From Siphonodentalium dalli (Eukaryota; Mollusca; Scaphopoda; Gadilida; Siphonodentaliidae), in the NCBI GenBank assembly GCA_032622095.1, contig CP136062.1, forward strand, positions 139,210,351-139,274,350: a stretch of 64,000 bases of DNA, read 5' to 3'. Under the pieces are notes generated by a model. The model saw nothing but the letters and a program-made list of their open reading frames with translations. It was not told the origin of the DNA and did no database searches. Shown one piece after another: positions 26,301 through 38,300 of this stretch (its first letter is position 1; every line of letters starts with the position of its first letter). The translations under genes and the position numbers were made by a program.

Positions 26301-29300
26301 AAACAAGGAGTGATTGTATGACCACAAATGTTGTGTATGGGTATGCTACGAGTGCTGAATTGTCTTGAGTGAGGAGTATATTCAAGCCTGGGGTGTGTGA
26401 ATAGTCATGTGTGCGGGGCATTTGTATATATACAAGGGCTGTATGACCATTGACGAGGTGTATATGCATACCGGGAGTTACTCTGTGGGTATGGTTGCAA
26501 TGTATATGTATATCTTGAGTGGATATATGGCCATAAATGTGGCAAATATATTTACAGGGAGTGATTGTATAGCCAATGATGAGGCGAATATGTATACACG
26601 TGATTGTATTATCACGATTGAACGACTGTATATTCATGGGTGAAGTGTAGGAGTATACCTTCTATACACATTGCATATAAGCATATATACAACCACTGCC
26701 TATTTATTCATACACCTACATTCCCACACGTGATCATACGGCCATCATATGTATAAATATACACCCTTCCTTGACAATAGTCACTCATGTATACCACATG
26801 TACGTATGTTTATCCCACACATGACCATGCAGTCCCTATATATATACATAAACATCACACAGATGAACATACTGCTACTATCAGTATACACATAAACCAC
26901 TTCAATAACCATACAAATAATCCTTGTATAGCTATTCACCTCACGCATGACCATACAGTCACCCCTTGTATACCTAAATAGTAGCAATATTCCATATTAC
27001 AGTGCATCATTTAAAAAGAATTTGTCATGCCCCAGAAGGTACAGGGACAACGAGAATGAAACATGTAGTAGTCAGTAGATTAAGAAACATTGTTAATCAC
27101 CAAGTGTTACAATGTTTTTGCTAACTCTTTGGAACAGAGAATACTGCTCTGGATACTTTTTTTTTTTATCATATGTGGTTGCCATTTTGGAAGCCAACTT
27201 GAGTAATTTTGTATAAAAACACATTAGTGTGACGCATTTATTAAGACATATCAAAACAATAAACATCTTTTATACCAAAGATAGTTCCATTTACTTGAAT
27301 AAATGTCCAAACCATAAAAGTTATTTTTTGCCGATATTGATGTCAAACTTGTGATAAAAAATCCAATAATTCTCGTAATGTCAGTGGTTAAATTAGTAAC
27401 CAATGTGCATCAGAAATGTTAACATAAGACAGCATAGCCAATTGTATTCGCCAATCACAACTTGTAAGCGATTACATGTGCCATTTTGGCAGCCATTTTC
27501 AGACAAAGTGACAATTTTTGTTCCATTGAGATCAAATATTCATAAGTAACTGTATGCCTCGCTTAGTTCGCACAGTTCTGTCAATTTCTTGTTAAAATAT
27601 GACTAGAATCCTAACGGTTATTTTTCGTGAAATTTCATACCGAGTTATATATAATCGAATTATTGGGGATCGGAAGGGACTGGGATCACACGAATGGCAT
27701 ATTCCATTGCTCCAATGATAACTTATCACACTCAATACCAAATAAAGTCACATTTCCGAACCAGTTCCATACATCAGAACCTGGTCTAGAATATATTAGT
27801 GAAAAAACGTCAAATTTCCTCTTTCAGCTGCCATTTTGATGGCCATCTTGGACGGGGAGTTCCAATTTTATCCTAAAAATGTGGCATTATATCTGTCAGA
27901 GTCATACTTACTCTATGTGCCTAATTTTAAATCGCATATTTCATGGTAAGATTAATTGCGACATTTAATAAATTATATAATCACAAAACGCTCTTTAAAT
28001 AATGAAAACCCCTTAAAAGAGGGGTTAAAGTGAAATTTCAGCGTGACTTCATATCTAATATAAATAAGTATGTGAATATATACATGTGTGCAAAGTTTCA
28101 TGCTTTAGTCATAATTTGAACAATTGCCTTGAAAATTTGACTTTATCTGCTCCACTATAAGGGAAAATTATATTGAATGGCATATTCCGGTTATTTTCAA
28201 GTGCCATAAAATGTGCACAAGTTTTAAGGAGTCCTATAACTTTCACTACTTTGAACCATCGCCGATAATTTCAGAAAGTAAAATTCCATAGATGCAGAAT
28301 ATTCCAACAATGTTTCCTTATCTGTTTCTCAACTGAACTTAGAATGATTATACGTTTGTTTCTTATGAACAGATATATACATATGGGCGGCAGGAGGGGG
28401 GGGGGTCGCGAAAAAAATCCAGGACACACATGTACAAGGTCCGGATGGGCGGGTGGTGATGAGCTCCCTCAGATATGTCAAATGCCATGTAAATGTTTTC
28501 CAAATCCATGTTATGGCATAACTAAAATGAATACAAATGTTCAGGCTTAAATATAAACTGGACCAAAATATAGCATTAATCAAGAGTTGCTCCCAGTTTT
28601 AATATCTATACCAATATTCGTTATTTTATAACACAACATCACGGGGCTTTTGACGAGGACAAATTGCACTGACAAAAAAAATCCATCAGTTGTTTTTTGA
28701 CCTTCAAATATCCATATGATGCCAAATGTCAGCTCATTTAATTATTGTAGTATATACTTTAAATGGTATGAATATTGAAAGCTATATAGATGTTCATCCT
28801 TGGGAGATAGGTACGGAATTTCTGGGACCTACTCATAATAAAAAGCTGAGTAATTGAGCATAACCTGTTCACTATTACAACACACGTACTCATCTGTGTG
28901 AGGATAACAACTCTTAATTTCGGGATTGGCTGCAGATGGAAACATAAACTAATTAATATAAAATTAATATAACAGGGACTGGACGACCATTTGGCCATCT
29001 AGCCCACATATATTTGGCCAAAAAAAAAATGATAATAATAAAAATATATAAAGGTAAGTATCAAGGCTGATAGTGAAAATAGGAGGTCGAAAATCATCCT
29101 CACAAAAGCAAATTTGTTTATCAAATTGATCTGGAATTCTAGCATTATGTGCCCAAGTAATCATATTTTTGGTTAAAGTTTAGCTTTCCGTCGTACTTTA
29201 AACAAGTGAGCATAGAAAACATTCGAAGTTGTCAATAAAATTTATTTTTTGGTACTCGAAACCTCCGTTCAATGAAAAATCAAAAAATCAAATAATCCAA

Positions 29301-32300
29301 CCCCTAAATCACCGAAATCTATACTATTATCATGAAACTAAATAGCCCTATTGTCAAACAGACGTTGTTTCATGAAGTACAGCTAATTTGGGGGTGGTAC
29401 TCAACATACATCGAGTTTAATAACGATTTAGGTCCTTTTTTTTCGTCAGTTTTACAGATTTCTTTTCGCGGGAGGCCATTTTGCAAAACTGAAAGCGAAA
29501 CTAACTTGAACTTTATTAAATTAATTTTAATATCTCTCTTTTATTTGATATCCGGCATTCATAATGACAAAAATCATGCGGTGGATATATAATACCCACT
29601 AGATAAGGAATTAGATAAAACATTTTTTTTTTATGGATGTAAAATTATTTTATTTTGGAGTCATTTACTGCAGCGTTTCTCGAGTTTGTTTCGCACTTTA
29701 AAAATGGCCTCCCGCGAAAAGAAATCTGTAAAACTGACGAAAAAATAAGACAAAAATCGTTATTAAACTCGATGTATGTTGAGTACCATACCCAAATTAG
29801 CTGTCCTAAACGTTTGTTTGACAATAGGGCTATTTAGTTTGATGATTAGAGTATAGATTTCGGTGATTTAGGGATTGGATTGTTTGATTTTTTTATTTTT
29901 CATTGGACGGACGTTTCGGGTACCAACCAAATAAAATTTGATTTATCAACTTTAAATGTTTATCTATATATGTTCACTAATCTCAAATACGACGGCGAAC
30001 CAAACTTTTTTGAAAACTAATGATTATTTGGTCACATAGTGCTGCAATTACAGATCAATAAAAAATAAAATGTTGCTTTTGTAGAGAAAAATGTTGACCT
30101 CTATCAAAAATGTGATAGATACTTTTCCGAGATTTTTATTAAATTAAAAAAAAATTGTGCCTAATACCTGTGATCTAGCCGGGGCTATAGTCACCACGTT
30201 GGGGAATGTCATGGTGTGCATGTACATCTTTGTCGCATTTATTTATCAATTGGTGATGCGGGTAACATGTGGGTATGAATGCTGAACTTTTTTTTGTATT
30301 TCTTTTCGTCAAGCTTACATGATTGACATTTCATCATTATGGCTATTAAAACATTTCACACCCCTTTGTCTGCGTTATACATGTACTACTATTCTTATGT
30401 GTTCGCCGTTTTTCGCCAAACTGTGGGGGGGGGGGGGGGTCCTCAGTTGCCTTTAGAAACAATGTGTTGAGGGGGGTCCGAGATCAGACAGAAAACCTTG
30501 TATCCTGGAACGATTTCCTGCCCCCTACCCCGATGTGGGTGAAACTATATTGGATCCCCAAAGATATGTGACATTCTGCATGTTTTCGTCTTTATGGATG
30601 GGAAATGAAATATAGGTAAAAGTGACATAAACGCTCTTTGTTGGTACCATATCAGGACATACTAGTAGGGAACGCCCTTTATTGTTCAATGTTCAAAGCG
30701 TCGGAGTATTCATGCAAGACTCATATACTTGCGGCTGGTCGCATGTGTCTATATCTGATTTCTCATATCTGCGGCTGACGCATGACGCTATCGGGTTAGG
30801 CGCAACCTTCCAAACCTTACATGTATCACTAGCTGGCGCATTCACGTGGTTGCGACTGACACAGTTTAACTGCACCAGCCGCAACCATGTGGAAGCTTCT
30901 GTGATATAATATTATGTACACAGGTCCCCAGAAAAAAATTTGACCCCCCCAATTATAATTAATCCTAGATTAAGTAGTATTGGGGTGGGGTAAATCTGAT
31001 AGCAGTTCTCGGTAACCTCATTTATCAGCCTTCGACTTTCGTTCTCAGGCTGATATGAGGTTACATCGGGCCTGATATCAAACAAAACAAGTAATATCCT
31101 CTAATTATCAGTTTGTTTTTTTGCGAAGTCACCCGGTCGTTCGACTTCTTGGCAAAAGCAGGGACGTGGCTAAAGGGTCTCCGTTATGGGGGGGGGTTTG
31201 TCCACCTTGGGAAATTCCAACTGCACCCCTCCCCCCTTGAATCAAGAATCAGACCAAACACAAGTTTTGCAAAATTATTCCATTTGCACCCCCTCGCACC
31301 TCAGTGCTCAGGCCTAATCTAATATCCTATATCTTCATAAACCATGGTTCTATATTCCCGGTATTAGAACATTCAGATATTTTAACCTGAAAAATTGCAT
31401 AAATCCTAACATCTAGCGGTCTAACTCCAGACACATGCACACGACTACGGACAAGAGACCAGGACACACCGGGCTGACCGTGGTTGTTCGGCCCGGTGTG
31501 ATAAAATTTTGAAAACTATACAAGAAAATCGCAAATCCTAGCATCTGGACCATTGTTCGGCCCCGTGTGCGAAAATTTTGAAATCTGAACAAGAAAATCG
31601 CAAAATCCTAGCATCTATAGACTAGCATCAAGCCTTCCTAGAGTTGGAAATTTCAAACCTGACACCCCCACTTAGGTTGGAAAATATCCAACTGATGACA
31701 TTTCCAATGACAATGTTGACCAAATATATGACAATATTGTTTTCTTAAATTAACTATAGCAGTTTTTGACTGGCCACGGGGGAGGGACCAGGACACAAGC
31801 TTTCCAAGTGTTGGAAATTTCCAACCTGTCACCCCCCCCCCCTAAGGTTGGAAAATTTCCAACTGATGACCATTTCAGTCCAAAAATTTTACAAAAAAAT
31901 AGGAAAATATGCAAATATTGGTCCAAAAACAATTAACCCCCCCCCCCCCCCCAATAAATTGTTTGAAAATCAAACTACAAGAACATTTTTAACCTATTGT
32001 TGCGGTAAAATTTCCAACTAATGTTTTGGCAGGTATGAAATTTCGAACTGTTGAAAATTTTGACCAAAGTTGGGGGTGAGACACCGGTGCCCCCCCCCCC
32101 CCCCTCAAAAAAACCCTGTCGTCACGTCTCTGGGCAAAAGTCGAGTGTTCCCGCGGATATAATTATTACGAGGCGCTTTCACGCCAAGAATATTTCTAGA
32201 GCAACCTTTGCAGTTTGCAGTTTTACAATCTAAACCTCTCTATTATAGCGATCGCAGAGTTTGGAGTTTGGGTTTGGGAAGATCCCCCCGGGAAGATTTG

Positions 32301-35300
32301 AAAGGGCTGTAAGCCCTCTCCTACAACCCACGGTTGAGTGATATAGTGCCGCTGAAGAGCGTTTGTTGAGTTTGGTTGTGAGTGTTTTCTAGTCATTTGA
32401 TGCTTGCTTGTGGAGTATGGGTTACATGCCACCCTAGCAGGAAGCAAAGCCCCCCCCCCCATTCCAAAAGCGGACCAGCGAGAAGACTTACCTTGATTGT
32501 AATACGAGTTCTGTTTGTTTAACTTAGTTGATATCTTTTTATTTAGTGGTTTGTTGTGAACTAGTGCCCAAGTTGGTGCATGCATGAACTCCGTTGCCCT
32601 ATAGTCTGTTGTATTCAGGGCTTATACTACGGGCTCAACTCTAGGAAGGGTGTGCAATGCCGGCCGGTTGACTTAAGGTCGGTCGGGGCTTCCCAACTCT
32701 CGGTGGTGCAATGCCCGCCTTACACTCCTGTGTGAGTCTCAGAGCCCGTTGACCTGGTTGTGTTGTTGCACAGATGAGGACGCAGCTGAGGCCAGACTGT
32801 TGGTGATATGTCTCTGAAGTTGGGTACCGAATGTTGTTGCTAATATTGTGTCTCCGTGTATGTACGGGTGTGGTTGAGAGCATGTGTTTAGACTTGTATA
32901 AGTGGTTGTAAGTCAGTTTGAGGGAGATTATATTGATAGCTTATACTGCGACCACACAGGCAAACAACTAACAACGCGTAAAGGCAGGCTCGGAATATTC
33001 TTGTGCCAGCCTTTACACATTGTATTTGGTGTGCGGGGTAATTCTATTATAGCGATTCCGACTTTGCGTTCAATATAAACCGCTCGAATTATCAGGACTG
33101 ATTTGATCTGCAGTTATCTGGATTCGATTGATTATATTTCAAATGACGCTATAACATGCGAAAGATTTATCTTAATGAGTTGTAATGCGCGGGCTTCCGA
33201 GAAGACACTGTTATGCGTCAGATCACACGGCTCTGTAATGCTATAAACCACTCTTCGAACCATTCGCGACGTTCATCGTGATTACAATGTGCGCACTGGT
33301 ATTATCTATGGAATGTAATTTGAATTTAAATACATCGGTAGTTCAATTTACTGGATTGTATAACTCATATATATAACTGACTTCTCGTGTGTCTGTAATA
33401 TAAAATATATGCGCACAACCATTAGCAGCCAGGTTTAGACCACGTGCGTGTAACTTGTATCGTGTGTTACAATTGCCAACGGAAATCATCTGACTCGATC
33501 ACGTGACCATTCCGCCTATATATACACGTACAAACGGTCAAACCATTTAGAAGTTTAGCACGCGAAACGTGTAGCAAAGAGGACTGATCCAATGTGTTAA
33601 AGGCACGGGCGGCGTTCGTTGCATAAATATTCATATTTGTTCAAATCGCCATCAACGGGAGGAATATTAAAATATATATTGTTTTGTTCATATGCCAAAC
33701 TTAATCAGCGCGTAAATAGTATATTGTCGGCAAGACGTACGATGATGTACGTAAACAAGAACCTGCTCGTGTTACATAAGTTTTGCGTCTGTTAACATAA
33801 CACAGCGCAATTCTATTGGTTAATCACACACAAATGATATAAACGCTCTTTATTATTTCCATATCAGGAAAACAGTAAATAATAACGCTCTTTATATTTA
33901 CCATATCCGGATCTAAACAAAAGCCAGGTTCTGTAACGTTTTTTGCTTTTGTTTACATAACAAAGGAAAAACATTTGACAATAACATACTGTTTATGCCA
34001 TATTTCTGATTGGTATAAGAACAAGGTCTGTCTATATTTTACTATTCTTTCTGTTTATGGCGGTTTTTGACGGAGTTGAATATTTTAGCAGCATACCAAC
34101 GGCCAACACCGCCCGTATCTTTAATAACCGAATGAGCGATCAATGCTAGGCATGCAGTCTACAAATGGGCTTAAAATTTGCCTTAGCGAGAATAGCTTAC
34201 TTTGATTTGAGCCTATTCTCAGCGTATCCGTGGTAGCAGCTTGTCCTCTATATCACTGCTGCTATAAGTGATATTTTACGCGTTTTCCTACACGTTGGGT
34301 CGATATCTATAAACATGTAGGTTTGGCGTCATAAGTCACGTTATATTTATCGCCAACAGTACACCAAAGCCATACTATGACAACACACGTTGCAAGTTAC
34401 ATGCACGTGTAGCTAAACCTGGCTATTAATAACAAATACGATTTGCGTTTTAGGATTCGACGGGGTTTTATATGTTCGAATGTGCACGTTAATACGTATA
34501 CAGGTTAATCGATGTCGCATGTAATAATTGCGAGGTTTAGATTAGATAACTTTAACAGTTTAACGTCGCACTTCAAATATCGACATATTATAAGCAGCTG
34601 TTATACAGTCTAGGCGTATCTCCAGAGGAAGTTTATTTTATCGAATGCATGTTTGTCGAGATACCCAACACAGTAATTGACAAAGTTGTTATTGACTTAT
34701 AGGGTGATAGACGTAGCTGGACAAAAAAGTCAACGGAAGAAATGGATTCACTTCTTTGACGAGGTTACGGCCGTCATATTCCTCGCCTCGCTCAGTGGCT
34801 TTGCAGAGAAATTAGAAGAGGACAGGTCGATGGTGAGTATATAGTGTGGATCAATTTAGTGTTATAATGGTGGGAAAAGTATGAGTTCAACCATGCAATG
34901 GGTATTCCCGAATCAATGTATGGAGATGATATGTGGTATATCGGGAAGTGCAGATATTAGAATGTTTTGTGTCTTTATAAATTTGGCCAAAGTATTGCTT
35001 ATATATAGATGTCATGATTGCACGCGGCGTCTGCGTCATGTAAGACATGTAATTGCATTATAGTGGATCTGGTGCATGCATGGTAATTGAAATAGATTTG
35101 TCTGCAATTTGGTCGTCATCTTTTAAAGGTACTCAATCCGATCAGAGGGTCCCATATCATCAAGATACAACAACAACATTTCTTCAAAATACGCTTCAGT
35201 TATCAGAATCGATTAATTGCCCAAAAATAATGCTAACCACAGTCAGCTATAGTATAAAATTTCCCAAAACCTGTTATTTATCAACGTTTTGTTCAACGAA

Positions 35301-38300
35301 ATTTTGCCAGTTGTCAAATATCTGACACCAAAAAAACACTGGATTTTAGAGTTATCGATCTTCATCCGCTATATATCTGGTCAGATAATTTCTTCTCGTC
35401 GACAGTATACTGGGCCACATCGATATCTGATCACTCCTAGCTTTGATGGGTGGGTTCCTCGAATCAAATATTTGTTTATCCCCGAAGCCAAGGAAATAGT
35501 AATTTGCGAGCGCTAATTCGGACTGAGTACCTTTAACTTTACATCTGCAAAAATACGGGATGTCATCTTTGTAGTTTAAATGATCTAAAAACGAAATGCT
35601 AATAATTGGCAAAACTTGGTATGGCAAGCGTGTTGTCTAGCTAGATTACATCACGTATTTCCAGATTTGCACAGCAGGGATCTGCCAGTCTGGGAACATT
35701 TGTATAGTTGTATTATATACTATTATGGTAATATAAATTGCAATATACATCTGTATTAAAGATGATCCCGATCATTTTGAAATGAAAGTAACTTCTACCT
35801 TGATACCATTTGGCTGTTTGTGTGAAAAAAACCGTTTGAAAAGATAAACATCCAAAGTGGCAACAATATCCTGCATAGCCTGTTTTTTATATTATTTATG
35901 TAGGAGCATTCATACTATACCACACTTTAGCTACAGAGATTTTGAAACATGACTAAAGGAAAAACATGAACTTGAAAATCATGATTCCGTCAACATCATT
36001 ATCCAGGTCAATTACAATGCATTATCCAGGTCAATTACAATGCATTACTTCAATGAAAATATATAATAATATATTTTTCTATCTATTTTTACAGAATAAC
36101 CTTCATGACAGCCTGGAGTTATTCCACGAAGTGTCGCACAATCATTTTCTAGAGAAAACAGATTTCATTTTATTTCTCAATAAACATGACATCTTTCTGG
36201 AGAAAATAAAGACACGTTCACTCACAGAGTGCTTTCCTAAATACAAAGGTAAAGTAATGTTGTAATCAGTATTATGTAATGATCAAGACTTTCTTAGCTA
36301 AATATTCAAAAGCTCATTGACGAGTAGTTCCCATGGGAAATATTCAGAAAATAAATCAACAAAACGACCATAGGTTGTTTGTTGCAATTATTATCTGAAC
36401 ATTTCCCACCAATGAATAGGAATCATTCAGCACTTGTATTATCTATTTGGCTGACTGTCATCTGCTAATTTATCCTGAAAACCCCTCCAAATGAATAAAA
36501 GACCATTCTTATGTATAATTTTGTTTAACTACTGGGATAATCCACTTAAGAGAGGTAGCACAGGCTTCTTTCCAAAATTAACTTCACATATGTGCTTTTT
36601 GTGGAAAATCACCAGAGTGATATATATCATTAAAGGTACTCAATCCAATTTGATAGTCTACAGATCATCAGATTTCAACAACAACAACATTTTTTTAAAT
36701 GCTGCTTCAGTTATCAGAATCGATTAATTGCCCAAAAATAATGCTAACCACTCTAGTATAGAATTGCACAAAACATGTTATTTATCAACATTTTGTTCAA
36801 CGAAATTTGGCCGGATTTTCAAATATTTATTACCCAAAGCCACTTGATTTTAGAGTTATCCATCTTCATCCGCAAGTTGGCACCAGACCATCGGCTATAC
36901 GAATATTTGCCAGGCCACCAAAAAAATTACATATCTCGGGAAATAACAAATTTCAAAAATTGATATCTGATCACTCTGGTGGATTCCTCGACTATCTACC
37001 CCTCTTTACTGACCCTTTACTAGACTTGTTACCCCCAAAGCCATACAAATAGTAATTTGGGGTTGTTAATTTAAATTAAGCAACTTTAAATTAGCAATGA
37101 AGTTCAAAGTAATGCATAGGAATATCTTCTTTCAAGTGTTTCGTGAATTAACAACTATCATAAATGAATTGTACTAAACTGCAAGAGCTAATAACCCAAT
37201 ACATATAGAATATGTAGCTAGTGTCATCGCTTAAACTGTTTATGTCCGTGAGGGGGATTTGAGCATCTATTGGGCGAGGCTCTGCCAAGTCCAATAGATG
37301 GTAAATCGCCCGAGCGGACATAAACAGTTTAAGCAACAACATTAGCTACATATTTTATTTATCCATCGCACAACACTTGCCTTTGGGAGGTAGATCTGTC
37401 ATTTTCCTCAGTTTTACATTCGTTACTTCGATGACGCCCTTACATTTATTATGTCAAGGAAACTAATTAGCATTCAAGATGTGGAAAAACTGGAGTGCAG
37501 CTTAGAGCAAAAGTTTGTTGGGTTGTTTAGTTATTCTAAGCTGACCTTGTTCTAATGGTTTTTATAGATGCTTTAGAGCGAAATACATATCCGTTTACGA
37601 AATTTGTATCAATTGCGGTGAAGTATGGACGATAATAGTGTCCCAAAATCACAATGACGTCATCTATGTCAGTTGGCGTACCTAGTTACCTGCACAATTT
37701 GCATATACAATTATGTCATGAAAGTAGTTCTAACCTAATAAGGCTACTTTGACCTAATAAAGCTACATTGACGTAATAAACGTAACGTTTATTAGGCAGG
37801 CTATAGAATATAATATAATATAGGTAGTGAGCAGTGGATAAATACACAAAATTATACAGAAAACTGGTTCATATGAAGCTTTTCATAACTTTCTCAATGA
37901 CACTAATAATAAAACAAAATGAGAATACAATGAAAATACTCTCATTTTACATCACGAAGGGTCTAAAAAAACATCGTTTTATTACAACCTATATTTTGTT
38001 GCATTACTGTATATGTGCACACATCCTTGTATATATATATTACTAGAAGGTGACCCGACTTCGTCCGGGCTATTCAAAAACTAAATTTCAAGTCGATAGC
38101 TCCACCCGTTTCCGAGATCTGGTCTGCGCATGCGCCAAGCTGGCGTCGCACGGGCTCGGCGACCCGATAAAATTTGTATCCGGGGCAAGATACATACACA
38201 TACCAAATTTCAAGTCGATAGCTCCACCCGTTTACGAAATATATAGCACAATGTCATTTGCGGATACCTCGGCCGGTGATGAGTTAACGCGACATCGGCC

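Noticed and set aside
25519-26987. Several long open frames rich in His-Thr-Asp or Tyr-Met-Tyr repeats
   Set aside because: They follow the 40-bp minisatellite on both strands; periodic open frames are expected from such a repeat.
25490-26990. CRISPR-like array
   Set aside because: The repeats are degenerate, directly adjacent without unique spacers, and the sequence is clearly eukaryotic.
33497-33530. CACGTG plus TATATATA as an internal promoter of the G-alpha gene
   Set aside because: The words are common in this AT-rich sequence; no exon or start codon in phase with the next exon follows.
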